Of a stretch of DNA of 64,000 nucleotides, positions 1 to 8,938 are shown piece after piece. The DNA lies in assembly GCF_008973465.1 (NCBI RefSeq), contig NZ_WBXN01000004.1, positions 558,001 to 622,000 on the forward strand. Direction: 5' to 3'. Origin of the DNA: Streptomyces sp. SS1-1. Its GTDB lineage: Bacteria; Actinomycetota; Actinomycetes; Streptomycetales; Streptomycetaceae. The notes under the pieces were generated by a model. The model was not told where the DNA came from, did no database searches, and worked only from the letters and a program-made list of their open reading frames with translations. Every line of letters starts with the position of its first letter. Position 1 is the stretch's first letter. The position numbers and the translations under genes were made by a program.

Positions 1-1042
1 CGGCGGTACACCGGGAGTGCCCACGGGGGCGGTTCCGGTGGGGGGGCCATGGGTCTGCCGGCGCCGGTGGCGTCCCGGGGGCGGGGGACGGGGTCGCGGG
101 GGCGGGCTCGGCCAGGTGGGTGACGGCGTGGTCGATCTGGGTCGGGGGGTGGGCCCCGCGGGTGCCGCCGGCGACGGCCGCGCGGAGTTCGGCGACGAAG
201 GCGAGGCAGGAGTCCTGGCGGTCGTCGGGGCTCTTGGCCAGCGCCGAGGCGAACACGGCGTCCACGGCCGGGTCCAGGTCCGGGCGGGCCTCGGTCAGCG
301 GGGGCGGCTCGTCGTACTGGTGGGCCCACAGCAGGGCCATGTCGTCGTCGCGTTGGAACGGCGGCCGCATGGCCAGGCACTCGTAGACCACGCCGGCGAA
401 CCCGTAGACGTCGCAGCGCGCGTCGACCGGCTTGCCGGAGATCTGCTCGGGGGCGACGTAGTCGAGGGTGCCGACGAACTGGCCCACGGTCGTGAAGCCG
501 GTGAGGGACAGCGACTTCTTCGTCAGCCCGAAGTCGGTGAGGTAGGCGTGCTCGGGGTGGTCGCTGTCGGTGCCGCGCGCGACGAGGATGTTGCCGGGTT
601 TGACGTCCCGGTGGACGAGGCCGTTCTCGTGGGCGGCGTCGAGCGCGGAGGCGACCTGCGCGGCGATCCGCAGGGCCGTCGGGGGCGGCAACGGGCCCTG
701 CTGGTCCAGCAGGTGGCGCAGATCGCTGCCGGCGACGTACCGCATGGCGATGTACAGCACGCCGTCGGTCTCGCCCGCCTCGAACACCGGCACGATGTGC
801 GGGTGGTCGATCGCGGCGGCCGCGCGGGACTCGTGGGTGAAGCGGCGGCGGAAGGTGTCGTTGCGGGCGAGTTCCGGGGCGAGCAGCTTCAGCGCGACGG
901 TGCGCTCCAGGCGCAGGTCCCGGGCCCGGTAGACCACGGCCATACCGCCCCGCCCGATCTCGCGTTCGATGCGGTAGCCCGCGACCTGCCGGCCGATCAG
1001 CTCGGAGGGGCGCCCGGAGAACAGGCTGGTCTCACGGGCCAT
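1..1042 (-). CDS. Serine/threonine protein kinase (3' end outside window)
   Basis: Hanks-type kinase that phosphorylates Ser/Thr of partner proteins. About 347 codons are visible; the C-terminus lies beyond the window edge. The kinase domain spans about residues 22-290: glycine loop GRGGMAVVY (30-38), catalytic Lys in VALKLL (about 52), catalytic loop HRDVKPGN (144-151), DFG (170-172) and APEQ (197-200). A Pro/Ala-rich linker follows; whether a membrane segment or sensor comes after cannot be seen. The ATG at 1042 overlaps the end of the SH3-like gene by 11 bases, which suggests translational coupling. The two-FHA ABC transporter two genes upstream is a likely substrate, by analogy with PknF/Rv1747. 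Confidence 0.93.
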   Translation of the reverse strand, partial: MARETSLFSGRPSELIGRQVAGYRIEREIGRGGMAVVYRARDLRLERTVALKLLAPELARNDTFRRRFTHESRAAAAIDHPHIVPVFEAGETDGVLYIAMRYVAGSDLRHLLDQQGPLPPPTALRIAAQVASALDAAHENGLVHRDVKPGNILVARGTDSDHPEHAYLTDFGLTKKSLSLTGFTTVGQFVGTLDYVAPEQISGKPVDARCDVYGFAGVVYECLAMRPPFQRDDDMALLWAHQYDEPPPLTEARPDLDPAVDAVFASALAKSPDDRQDSCLAFVAELRAAVAGGTRGAHPPTQIDHAVTHLAEPAPATPSPAPGTPPAPADPWPPHRNRPRGHSRCTA

Positions 1043-1577
1043 CGGGGGTCACGACCTGCGTCGGGGCGTGCCCGGGCTCGGCCCGCGCGTGGGGGGCGTC
1101 GTCCGTCGCGTAGGTGCTCATGCGGGCCCCGTCCGCGTACACCCACCGCTCGTGCTCGGTGTCGTACAGCCATACGGACTCGCCGTCGACGACGATCCCG
1201 ACCCGGACGCCGTGGGTGCGGGAGTGGAACGCCTCGCCGTCCAGGCCGCCGGCGGCGAGTTCCTCGACGGCGGACCGGTATCCGCCCAGGGCCCGTTCGA
1301 CGCGGGCGAGGAGCGGGCGCGGGTCGGCGGTGCGGGCGAGCGGGCCAGCGCCGGCGGTGGGCGGGTCCTGCGGGACGGCGACGAGACCGCGGGCGTCGAC
1401 CCAGGCGGACCAGCCGTTGGCGCACAGGACGTGCCCCCAGTCGCCCCGGCGTTCGGTGAGCTGGACGGGCAGCAGCGCGTCGAGGGCCACGGTGGGCCGG
1501 TCGGGGTCGGGGGTCTCCCAGGCGGGCATGCCGTGCTGGGGGACGACGTGGGTGGGCCGGAATCCAGGGGTCGCCAT
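1032..1577 (-). CDS. SH3-like domain protein of unknown function
   Basis: A 181-residue protein without signal peptide or membrane segment. The first 65 residues resemble a bacterial SH3-type fold (PVQLTERRGDWGHV, then NGWSAWVDARGLV). The middle (about 95-150) reads like a second small beta domain around VGIVVDGESVWLYD. It sits 7 bases after the FHA-ABC transporter gene and overlaps the kinase start, so it is the middle gene of a three-gene operon. The context suggests an accessory of the kinase/FHA module. That role is inferred from position only; I do not recognise a characterised homologue. Confidence 0.85.
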   Translation of the reverse strand: MATPGFRPTHVVPQHGMPAWETPDPDRPTVALDALLPVQLTERRGDWGHVLCANGWSAWVDARGLVAVPQDPPTAGAGPLARTADPRPLLARVERALGGYRSAVEELAAGGLDGEAFHSRTHGVRVGIVVDGESVWLYDTEHERWVYADGARMSTYATDDAPHARAEPGHAPTQVVTPDGP

Positions 1578-1584
1578 CGGGTGC

Positions 1585-3930
1585 CTACTTCCGCATCACG
1601 ACGGGTTCACGCCGGCGCAGCAGCCGGGAGACGAGGAAGCCGAAGATCAGCGAGAGCACCACGAGCATGCCGATGTTGAACAGCCAGATCCCCGCCGAGT
1701 GCTTGAACAGCGGGTCACCGGTGAGGTCGCCGGGCACGATCCTGGACAGTCCGACGGTGCCGGCCATGGCGCCGAGCGCCCAGCGCGAGGGCACCAGCCA
1801 GGACAGCTGCTCCAGGCCGGGGACGCCGTGCAGCTTCAGCAGGGCCCCGCAGAAGACGACCTGCACGATCGCGAGCAGCACCAGCAGCGGCATCGTCACC
1901 TCCTCCTTGCGCACCAGGGCGGAGACGACGAGGCCGAGCATCATCGCGGTGAACGCGAGCAGGGCGACGGCGATGATGATCTCCACGAGGGGCGGCAGCA
2001 GCACGCCTTCGCCGCGCGGCGCGTTGAGGTCGACGCCGAGCAGGGCGACCAGGGTGAGGACGACGGCCTGGAGCACGGTGATCGTCCCGAGCACCACCAC
2101 CTTGGACATCAGGTACGCCGATCTGGACAGGCCGACGGCCCGTTCCCGCTGGTAGATGACGCGTTCCTTGACGAGTTCGCGCACGGCGTTCGCCGCGCCG
2201 GTCAGGACGCCGCCGACGCACAGGATGAGCAGGGCGTTCATCGCCGTCTCCTGGGTCAGCTTGCTGCCGGCCAGGGCGCGGGCCATCACCCCCATCACGA
2301 ACGGCAGGGCGATCATGATGATGAGGAAGGTGCGGTCGGCGCTGAGCGCGGCGGCGTAGCGGCGGATGAGGGTGCGCAGCTGGGCGCCGCGGCTGCGGGG
2401 TCTCGGGGGCTGAGTGATGACGACGGGGTCGGTGCGGTCCTGCCGGGGCTGCCCGGTGGCGTCGGCGATGTAGCGCCGGTGCTGCGGTGAGGTCCGGTAG
2501 TCGCCGGCCCAGTCCCGGTCCTGGTCGCGTTCGAACGCCTCGAAGGCCTCCGGCCAGTGGTCGAACCCGAAGTAGGCCAGCGCCTCCTCGGGTGGTCCGT
2601 AGTAGGCGATGCGTCCGCCGGGGGCGAGGACGAGGAGCCGGTCGCAGACGTCGAGGCTGAGGACGCTGTGGGTGACGACGATGACGGTGCGGCCGTCGTC
2701 GGCGAGGCCGCGCAGCATGTGCATCACGGAGCGGTCCATGCCGGGGTCGAGTCCGGAGGTCGGCTCGTCGAGGAAGAGCAGCGAGGGCTTGGTCAGCAGT
2801 TCCAGGGCGACGCTGACGCGCTTGCGCTGGCCGCCGGACAGGCTGTGCACGGGCTGCTTGGCGCGCTGTTCCAGGCCCAGTTCGTGGATGACCTCGTCGA
2901 CGCGGGCCCGGCGTTCGGCCTTCGCGGTGTCCTGCGGGAAGCGCAGTTCGGCGGCGTACGACAGGGCGCTGCGGACGGTGAGCTGTCCGTGCAGGATGTC
3001 GTCCTGCGGGACCAGTCCGATGCGCTGACGCAGCTCGGCGTAGTCGTGGTAGAGGTCGCGGCCGTCGTAGAGGACCGTGCCGTGGTCGGCGGGGCGCTGC
3101 CCGGTGAGGGCGTTGAGGAGGGTGGACTTCCCGGCGCCGCTCGGGCCGACGACGGCGAGCAGGCACTTCTCCCCCACCGGGAAGGAGACGTGGTCGAGCA
3201 AGGTCTTGCGGCCGTGGTCGACGGCGACGGCGAGGTCCTGCACCTCCAGGGACACCTCGCCGGTGTCGACGTACTCCTGCAGCTGGTCGCCGACCAGGCA
3301 GAACGCGGAGTGGCCGATGCCGACGATGTCGCCCTCGGCGATCGGGGCGCTGGTGACCGGACTGCCGTTCAGGTAGGTGCCGTTGTGGCTGCCCAGGTCG
3401 GTGATCTCGTAGGTCCCGTCGGGCAGGGCGCGCAGCTCGGCGTGGTGCCGGGAGACGATCAGGTCGTCGACGACGAGGTCGTTGTCGCCGGCGCGGCCGA
3501 CGCGGATGGTGCGGGCGGGCAGCGGCCGGACGTTGGTGGGCTGCCGGAAGGTGCCGGTACGGCTCGGCATGGACACGGCCGAGGGGCGCTCGGGCCTGGC
3601 GGCCGGGGTGGGGCGGTCGAGCAGGACGGCACGGGGTCCGTCGGCGGGGTTGCCGAAGCGGATGACGGTGCCGGGGCCGACGTCCCAGTGGTCGACGCGC
3701 TGCCCGTCGGTGTAGGTGCCGTTGGTGCTGTTCTCGTCGGCGAGGGTCCAGTGGTCGGCCTCGGGACGCAGCACGGCGTGGTGCCAGGAGACACGGGCGT
3801 CGTCGATGACGATGTCGCTGAGCGGGTCGCGTCCCACGTGGTAGTCGCGGCCCGGGGTCATCACCGTGGAGCCCGCCTCGGTCTCCAGGACCAGTACGGG
3901 CGCAGTCGGTGCGATCGAACGCTCCGCCAT
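1585..3930 (-). CDS. Two-FHA-domain ABC transporter (ATPase fused to permease), Rv1747-like
   Basis: A 781-residue half-transporter. Two FHA domains that bind phosphothreonine come first: about 28-85 (VGRDPLSDIV, SWHH, STNGTY) and 140-200 (VGRAGDNDLV, SRHH, SHNGTYLNG). An ABC ATPase follows at about 230-460, with Walker A GPSGAGKST, signature LSGGQRKR and Walker B LLFLDEPTSGLDP. An ABC-2 permease with about six membrane segments lies at 530-775. This order is that of mycobacterial Rv1747, which is phosphorylated by the neighbouring kinase PknF. A kinase gene lies two genes downstream here, so phospho-dependent control of export is the likely scheme. The transported substrate is unknown. Confidence 0.94.
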   Translation of the reverse strand: MAERSIAPTAPVLVLETEAGSTVMTPGRDYHVGRDPLSDIVIDDARVSWHHAVLRPEADHWTLADENSTNGTYTDGQRVDHWDVGPGTVIRFGNPADGPRAVLLDRPTPAARPERPSAVSMPSRTGTFRQPTNVRPLPARTIRVGRAGDNDLVVDDLIVSRHHAELRALPDGTYEITDLGSHNGTYLNGSPVTSAPIAEGDIVGIGHSAFCLVGDQLQEYVDTGEVSLEVQDLAVAVDHGRKTLLDHVSFPVGEKCLLAVVGPSGAGKSTLLNALTGQRPADHGTVLYDGRDLYHDYAELRQRIGLVPQDDILHGQLTVRSALSYAAELRFPQDTAKAERRARVDEVIHELGLEQRAKQPVHSLSGGQRKRVSVALELLTKPSLLFLDEPTSGLDPGMDRSVMHMLRGLADDGRTVIVVTHSVLSLDVCDRLLVLAPGGRIAYYGPPEEALAYFGFDHWPEAFEAFERDQDRDWAGDYRTSPQHRRYIADATGQPRQDRTDPVVITQPPRPRSRGAQLRTLIRRYAAALSADRTFLIIMIALPFVMGVMARALAGSKLTQETAMNALLILCVGGVLTGAANAVRELVKERVIYQRERAVGLSRSAYLMSKVVVLGTITVLQAVVLTLVALLGVDLNAPRGEGVLLPPLVEIIIAVALLAFTAMMLGLVVSALVRKEEVTMPLLVLLAIVQVVFCGALLKLHGVPGLEQLSWLVPSRWALGAMAGTVGLSRIVPGDLTGDPLFKHSAGIWLFNIGMLVVLSLIFGFLVSRLLRRREPVVMRK

Positions 3931-3998
3931 GCCTGGATTCTATCGATCTGCCCGTGTTCGCGCCTGATCGCCTCCGGGCCATGACAAGGGCCCGGGGT

Positions 3999-4409
3999 CT
4001 AGCCGACGGGCACGATCAGGGCGGGGACGGTGCGCTGCATACGCACGGCGTCCACCGACTCGGCGAGGAGTTCGTACTCGGTGGTCTCGTCGCTCACGGC
4101 GATCCGTACGAGCCGCCCCGCCGCCAACTCGTCGGCGATCAGCTCTTGTCGGTCCACGTCGCCGCACCAGGCGCGCAGCACGGCGGGGACGTCGGGCACG
4201 GTGTCGGCGACCGGGACGAGCGCACCCGGCGGAAGGTGCTCGGACTCCGGTCGCGGGTCTAATCGCTCGGCCATCCAGGACGCCCGGTCCCGCAGCCACC
4301 ACAGGGCGAGGGCGAGGGTGGGGGCCCGGTAGGTCCCGAGGGGTACGCCGATCCGCCGTCCGTCACAGACGCCGTACGCGGTGACGTGGCAAAGGAACTC
4401 GTCGTGCAC
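3999..4409 (-). CDS. Small Streptomyces protein of unknown function with a TTA codon
   Basis: A 136-residue soluble protein I do not recognise; its size and compact fold are loosely like small Streptomyces developmental regulators. The start chosen is the GTG at 4409, preceded by GGGGGAGGT a few bases upstream; no in-frame ATG or GTG lies between it and the promoter at 4522-4549. Codon 50 (4260-4262) reads TTA, which needs the bldA leucyl-tRNA in Streptomyces, so translation is probably tied to development. The gene stands alone on the minus strand, 68 bases upstream-side from the FHA transporter. Confidence 0.7.
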   Translation of the reverse strand: MHDEFLCHVTAYGVCDGRRIGVPLGTYRAPTLALALWWLRDRASWMAERLDPRPESEHLPPGALVPVADTVPDVPAVLRAWCGDVDRQELIADELAAGRLVRIAVSDETTEYELLAESVDAVRMQRTVPALIVPVG

Positions 4410-4521
4410 GTGACCTCCCCCGTGGTGCCCGTGTTCGCCTGTCGGCGGACCTCGCTTCCCGTGCGGCTCGTGAGCGGTGTGTGAGCGCGCCGTCGCCCCA
4501 TGTGAAGCACCCTCGCTGTCG

Positions 4522-4549
4522 AGTATGTTCACTACTGAAACACTGTCAC
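4522..4549 (-). promoter_or_regulatory. Probable promoter of the TTA-containing gene
   Basis: On the minus strand GTGACA (4544-4549, five of six to TTGACA) and CATACT (4522-4527) are 16 bases apart. The spacer holds an imperfect inverted repeat (GTTTCA-GTAG-TGAAC) that could be an operator. The predicted 5' leader is about 105 bases. Nothing else was found in the gap 4410-4642. Confidence 0.5.
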
Positions 4550-4642
4550 CATGACTTTCCGGCCAGTCTCCTGGCATATTCACGGCGCGCGTTGGCCGAA
4601 ACGGGACGGCGGCCTGGTCACCCGGCCGGCGTCGGCACACAC

Positions 4643-4682
4643 GCCGGAGCCCGTGCACCCCTCGAGGTCCACGGGCTCCGGC
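4643..4682 (-). terminator. Hairpin after the aldo/keto reductase gene
   Basis: A perfect 13-base inverted repeat, GCCGGAGCCCGTG at 4643-4655 with its complement at 4670-4682 and a 14-base loop, lies 23 bases past the stop codon of the aldo/keto reductase. There is no U-tract, as is usual in Streptomyces. Confidence 0.65.
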
Positions 4683-4704
4683 GCGGCCGGCGGTGCGGGC
4701 GGGG

Positions 4705-5697
4705 TCAGCCCTTGATCACCGCGTCGATGCGGGCCAGCTCCTCCGCGTCGAAGTCCAGGTTGCGGGTCGCGGCCACGCTGTCCTCGATCTGCCGGGCGCT
4801 GCTCGCGCCGACCAGCGCCGAGGTGACCCGGCCGCCGCGCAGCACCCAGGCCAGGGCCAGCTGGGCCAGCGTCTGGCCGCGGGACGCGGCGATCTCGTTC
4901 AGCGCGCGCAGCCGGGCGACCAGGTCCTCGGTGATGGCGTCGGAGTTCAGGAACGGGCTGTCGCTCGCCGCGCGCGACCCCTCGGGGATGCCGTCGAGGT
5001 AGCGGCCGGTCAGCAGGCCCTGCTCCAGCGGGGAGAAGACGATCGAGCCGACCTGGAGCTCGTCGAGGGCGTCGAGCAGGCCCTCGTCCTCGGGGCGCCG
5101 GTCGAGCATCGAGTAGCGCGGCTGGTGGATGAGGAGCGGGGTGCCCAGCTCGCCCAGGATGCGGGCGGCTTCCCGGGCCTGCTCCGCCGAGTAGTTGGAG
5201 ATGCCGACGTACAGCGCCTTGCCCTGCTGCACCGCCGTGTGCAGCGCGCCCATCGTCTCCTCCAGCGGAGTGTCCGGGTCGGGGCGGTGCGAGTAGAAGA
5301 TGTCGACGTACTCCAGGCCCATCCGCTTCAGGCTCTGGTCGAGCGAGGACAGCAGGTACTTGCGCGAGCCCCACTCGCCGTACGGGCCGGGCCACATCAG
5401 ATAGCCGGCCTTGGTCGAGATGATCAGCTCGTCCCGGTAGGGCGCGAGGTCCGCCTTCAGTGCCTCCCCGAACGCCGTCTCGGCGGCGCCGGGCGGCGGG
5501 CCGTAGTTGTTGGCCAGGTCGAAGTGGGTGACGCCCAGGTCGAAGGCGCGGCGCAGGATGGCGCGCTGGGTCTCGGCGGGCCGGTCGGGCCCGAAGTTGT
5601 GCCAGAGGCCGAGCGACAGCGCGGGGAGCTTGAGGCCGCTGCGTCCGGTGCGCCGGTAGGGCATGTCCGCGTAGCGGTCGGGGTGTGCGGTGTACAA
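4705..5697 (-). CDS. Aldo/keto reductase of the YghZ (L-glyceraldehyde 3-phosphate reductase) type
   Basis: A 330-residue NADPH-dependent reductase. The N-terminus (HPDRYADMPYRRTGRSGL) and ALSLGLWHNFG follow the E. coli YghZ pattern, an enzyme that reduces L-glyceraldehyde 3-phosphate and methylglyoxal. Catalytic residues are visible: Asp in FDLANNYG, Tyr in NNYG, Lys in STKAGY and His in YSHRPDP. I chose the TTG at 5697 because GGAG lies 5 bases upstream and the protein then begins like YghZ; an ATG at 5763 would add 22 residues unlike the family. It is divergent from the LysR gene, which probably regulates it. Confidence 0.88.
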   Translation of the reverse strand: MYTAHPDRYADMPYRRTGRSGLKLPALSLGLWHNFGPDRPAETQRAILRRAFDLGVTHFDLANNYGPPPGAAETAFGEALKADLAPYRDELIISTKAGYLMWPGPYGEWGSRKYLLSSLDQSLKRMGLEYVDIFYSHRPDPDTPLEETMGALHTAVQQGKALYVGISNYSAEQAREAARILGELGTPLLIHQPRYSMLDRRPEDEGLLDALDELQVGSIVFSPLEQGLLTGRYLDGIPEGSRAASDSPFLNSDAITEDLVARLRALNEIAASRGQTLAQLALAWVLRGGRVTSALVGASSARQIEDSVAATRNLDFDAEELARIDAVIKG

Positions 5698-5833
5698 CGC
5701 GACTCCAGAGAGGTGGGCACACGGGGGGCGGCGCGCGTGCGACGCCGTTCCGGTCGCGTCCATGCTGTCGCGACCTGCGGGCAGTGGTCCAACAGGTAAA
5801 TCAGATGGGATTCAGCGGCTAGGCTGCTCAATC

Positions 5834-6721
5834 ATGGAACTGCGCCATCTCCAGCACTTCGTTGCGGTCGCCGAGGACCAGCATTTCACCCGCGCGGCCG
5901 AACGCCTCATGGTGTCCCAGTCCGGCCTGTCGGCCTCCATCCGGGCGCTGGAGCGGGAGCTGCAGACCCCGCTGTTCGTGCGGACGACCCGCCGGGTGAC
6001 GCTCACCCCGGCCGGGCGGGCGCTGCTGTGCGAGGCGGAGCGCATCCTGGCACAGGTGCGGGCCGCGCACGAGGCGGTGGCGGCCGTGCAGGGCGTGCTG
6101 CGCGGGATGCTCGCGCTGGGCTCGGAGCAGTGCATCGCCGGGGTGCATGTGGCGGGACTGCTCGCGGCGTTCCGGCGTGAGCATCCGGACGTGGAGATCT
6201 GTCTGCGGCAGGCGGGTTCGGGGGCGCTCGCGGAGGAGGTCGCGGCCGGGCGGCTCGACCTCGCCTTCGCCGTGCGGACCGCCCAGGAGGAGACCGACCA
6301 GCTGCGGGCCGTCCCGCTGACCAGCGAGCCCATGACGGTGCTGTGCCATCCGAGCCATCCGCTCGCGCAGGCCGGCGCCCCGGTCACCCCGGAGGACCTG
6401 GGCGGCGAGGTGTTCGTCGACTTCCACCCCGACTGGGGGCCGCGCCGGGCCACCGACAGCGTGTTCGCGGCGGCGGGCGTGCGCCGGACGGTCGCCCTGG
6501 AGGTCAACGACGTGCACGGCCTGCTGGACCTGGTCGACGAGAACCTGGGGATCGCCGTCGTACCGCGCCACTTCCGGCACAAGCGCCCGTCCCTCACGGC
6601 CCTTCCGGTCAAGGGCGCGGGCGACACCGTGTACCGGACGGTCGCCCTGCTGCCGCCGGAGCAGGCCACGAGTCCGGCCGCCCGGGCGCTGATGGGGTTG
6701 CTGGAGACCGAGGGCGCCTGA
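5834..6721 (+). CDS. LysR-family transcriptional regulator
   Basis: A 295-residue regulator. The N-terminal winged helix-turn-helix covers about residues 1-60 (MELRHLQHFVAVAE, RLMVSQSGLSASIRALE, LFVRTTRRVTLTPAG). A LysR substrate-binding domain covers about 88-290. The start codon lies 136 bases from the divergent aldo/keto reductase start, the classic layout of a LysR regulator and its target. The ligand cannot be told from the sequence; an aldehyde or redox signal is a guess from the neighbour. Confidence 0.93.
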   Translation: MELRHLQHFVAVAEDQHFTRAAERLMVSQSGLSASIRALERELQTPLFVRTTRRVTLTPAGRALLCEAERILAQVRAAHEAVAAVQGVLRGMLALGSEQCIAGVHVAGLLAAFRREHPDVEICLRQAGSGALAEEVAAGRLDLAFAVRTAQEETDQLRAVPLTSEPMTVLCHPSHPLAQAGAPVTPEDLGGEVFVDFHPDWGPRRATDSVFAAAGVRRTVALEVNDVHGLLDLVDENLGIAVVPRHFRHKRPSLTALPVKGAGDTVYRTVALLPPEQATSPAARALMGLLETEGA

Positions 6722-6746
6722 CGCGGACATGCGCGATGGTGGAGCC

Positions 6747-7256
6747 ATGCATGCGAAGGACATCCTCATCGAGGCCTACGGCCGGATCCGCGAAGAGGTC
6801 CACGCGGCCGTCGAGGGCCTCGGCCCCGACGAGCTCGGCAGCCGCCCCTCCCCCGACGCCAACTCCGTCGCCTGGCTGATCTGGCATCTCGCCCGCATCC
6901 AGGACGACCACGTCGCCGACGCCTTCGGGCTGGAACAGGTGTGGCTGGCACAGGACTGGCACGGCAGGTTCGGGCTCGACCTGCCCCGCCACGACACCGG
7001 TTACGGGCACACCCCGGCGAAGGTCGCCAAGGTCCAGGTGTCCTCGGGCGACCTGCTGACCGGCTACTACGACGCCGTGCACGAGCAGTCCCTGGGGGTG
7101 CTGCGGACGGTGGCCGCCAAGGACCTGGAGCGGGTCGTGGACGAGCACTGGGACCCGCCGGTCACGCTGGGGGTGCGGCTGGTCAGCGTCCTGTCCGACG
7201 ATCTCCAGCACGTCGGACAGGCCGCCTACGTCCGCGGACTCCTTCAGAGCGCGTAG
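6747..7256 (+). CDS. DinB-family (DUF664-like) protein
   Basis: A 169-residue helical-bundle protein of the DinB/YfiT superfamily, whose members often act as thiol-dependent transferases using mycothiol or bacillithiol. Potential metal ligands are His in [13 protein letters not shown] (about 52-62) and His in [11 protein letters not shown] near the C-terminus, the usual three-His pattern. The ATG at 6747 has GGTGGAG 3 bases before it and is preferred to one at 6729. Its last 13 bases overlap the convergent adenosine deaminase gene. The substrate is unknown. Confidence 0.87.
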   Translation: MHAKDILIEAYGRIREEVHAAVEGLGPDELGSRPSPDANSVAWLIWHLARIQDDHVADAFGLEQVWLAQDWHGRFGLDLPRHDTGYGHTPAKVAKVQVSSGDLLTGYYDAVHEQSLGVLRTVAAKDLERVVDEHWDPPVTLGVRLVSVLSDDLQHVGQAAYVRGLLQSA

Positions 7257-8308
7257 CCCGGCAGGACGACGTCCTCCAGGAGGGCCTTGCGCTCGTCGAA
7301 CGGGATGAACGCGCTCTTGACGGCGTTCACGGTGACCGTGCGCAGGTCCTCGACCGTCCAGCCGGCCTCCTCGACCAGCAGGGTCATCTCACGGGTCATC
7401 GTCGTACCGGACACGAGCCGGTTGTCGGTGTTGAGGGTGACCCGGAAGCCGAGGTCCTTCAGCGCGGTGATCGGGTGCCCGGCGATCGACGTGGCCGCAC
7501 CGGTCTGGAGGTTGGAGGTGGGGCACATCTCCAGGGCGATCCGGCGGTCCCGCACCCAGCCGGCCAGCCGGCCCAGCTTGCCGTCGACGATGTCCTCGGT
7601 GATCCGCACGCCGTGGCCGATGCGCTGGGCGCCGCAGACCTGCACGGCCTGGTGGATGCTCGGCAGGCCGTGCGCCTCGCCGGCGTGGATGGTGAAGGGC
7701 ACGCTCTCGCGGCGCAGGTGCTGGAACGCGTCGAGGTGGTCGGCGGCCGGGAAGCCGTCCTCGGCCCCGGCGATGTCGAAGCCGACGACGCCGGCGTCCC
7801 GGAACGCGACGGCCAGGTCGGCGGCCTCGCGCACCCGGTCGAACATCCGCATGCCGCACAGCAGCGTGCCCACCCGCACCGGGGTGCCGGCCGCCGCGGC
7901 CTTCGCCATGCCGGCGGCCAGGCCCTCCTGGACGGTCTCCACGACCTCGGCCATGGTCAGCCCGCCCCGGGTGTTCAGCTCGGGGGCGTAGCGCACCTCG
8001 CCGTAGACGACGCCGTCGGCGGCGAGGTCCAGGACGTACTCCTCGGCGGTGCGCAGCAGGCCCTCGCGGGTCTGCATCACGGCGAGGGTGTGCTCGAAGG
8101 TGGCTATGTAGCGGACCAGGTCACCGGAGTTGGCGGCCTCGTAGTACCAGGCGGCGAGCTCGTCGGGGTCGGTGGTGGGCAGGGTGTGCCCGATCTCCGC
8201 CGCGAGCTCCACCACGGTGGCGGGGCGCAGTCCGCCGTCGAGGTGGTCGTGCAGGACGGCCTTGGGGAGGCGGCGGATCACATCGGCGTCTACGCGCGTA
8301 GCGGTCAT
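7244..8308 (-). CDS. add: Adenosine deaminase
   Basis: A 354-residue zinc hydrolase that converts adenosine and deoxyadenosine to (deoxy)inosine in purine salvage. Family motifs are in order: [10 protein letters not shown] (first His pair, about 21), IHAGEAHG (His and catalytic Glu, about 198), RIGHG (about 218) and [10 protein letters not shown] (metal-binding Asp, about 280). The length fits the family. The gene is monocistronic or followed after 49 bases by the VOC gene on the same strand. Confidence 0.95.
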   Translation of the reverse strand: MTATRVDADVIRRLPKAVLHDHLDGGLRPATVVELAAEIGHTLPTTDPDELAAWYYEAANSGDLVRYIATFEHTLAVMQTREGLLRTAEEYVLDLAADGVVYGEVRYAPELNTRGGLTMAEVVETVQEGLAAGMAKAAAAGTPVRVGTLLCGMRMFDRVREAADLAVAFRDAGVVGFDIAGAEDGFPAADHLDAFQHLRRESVPFTIHAGEAHGLPSIHQAVQVCGAQRIGHGVRITEDIVDGKLGRLAGWVRDRRIALEMCPTSNLQTGAATSIAGHPITALKDLGFRVTLNTDNRLVSGTTMTREMTLLVEEAGWTVEDLRTVTVNAVKSAFIPFDERKALLEDVVLPGYAL

Positions 8309-8357
8309 GGTGCAGTCTTTCTCGAAGGGCGGGGGTGCGACGGGGGGTGCGAGCGGG

Positions 8358-8744
8358 TCAGGCGGCGGGCTGGAGGAGGTCCCAGCGGTTGCCGTACAGA
8401 TCCTGGAAGACGGCGACGGAACCGTACGGCTCGTGCCGGGGCTCCTCCAGGAAGGTCACGCCGGCCGCGAGCATCCGGGCGTGGTCGCGGGCGAAGTCGT
8501 CGGTGTGCAGGAAGAACCCGACCCGCCCGCCGGTCTGGTCGCCGACGCGGGCCCGCTGCCCGTCCCCCTTGGCGCGGGCCAGCAGCAGTCCGCTCCCCTC
8601 ACCGTCCGGCGCCACGACGACCCAGCGGGACCCGTCGGGCCGCGGGGCGTCCTCGACGAGCCGGAAACCGAGGGCGTCGGTGTAGAAGCGGATCGCCTCG
8701 TCGTAGTCGTCGACGACGAGGGTGACCAGGGCGAGACGGGACAT
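8358..8744 (-). CDS. VOC-family (glyoxalase/bleomycin-resistance fold) protein
   Basis: A 128-residue single-domain vicinal-oxygen-chelate protein with paired beta-alpha-beta-beta-beta modules: [21 protein letters not shown] at the start and [13 protein letters not shown] [20 protein letters not shown] at the end. His and Glu residues that could bind a metal are present ([17 protein letters not shown]). It may be a lyase, a dioxygenase relative or a drug-binding protein; the sequence does not decide. The ATG at 8744 was chosen because the open frame upstream, although uninterrupted, is the antisense-frame shadow of the next gene. The upstream stretch 8745-8938 has an AT-rich patch (8781-8800) that may be its promoter. 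Confidence 0.88.
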   Translation of the reverse strand: MSRLALVTLVVDDYDEAIRFYTDALGFRLVEDAPRPDGSRWVVVAPDGEGSGLLLARAKGDGQRARVGDQTGGRVGFFLHTDDFARDHARMLAAGVTFLEEPRHEPYGSVAVFQDLYGNRWDLLQPAA

Positions 8745-8938
8745 CGGGGCCTTCCGGGTCGGGTGGTTAGCGGGAGAGGTTATACGTAAAACCTGGGTGG
8801 CGCCAGTCCCGGAAGGAAGCGTGCCGATGCGCGTGTGGGGCGGGGCTCGAGGAGGGAGGCCGGCGCGCCCGGGAACCGCGCACCCGCGCCGACGGCCCAC
8901 CGGCCTGCCGCTCCCCCCGGGCGGACGCCGAGCGGGAC

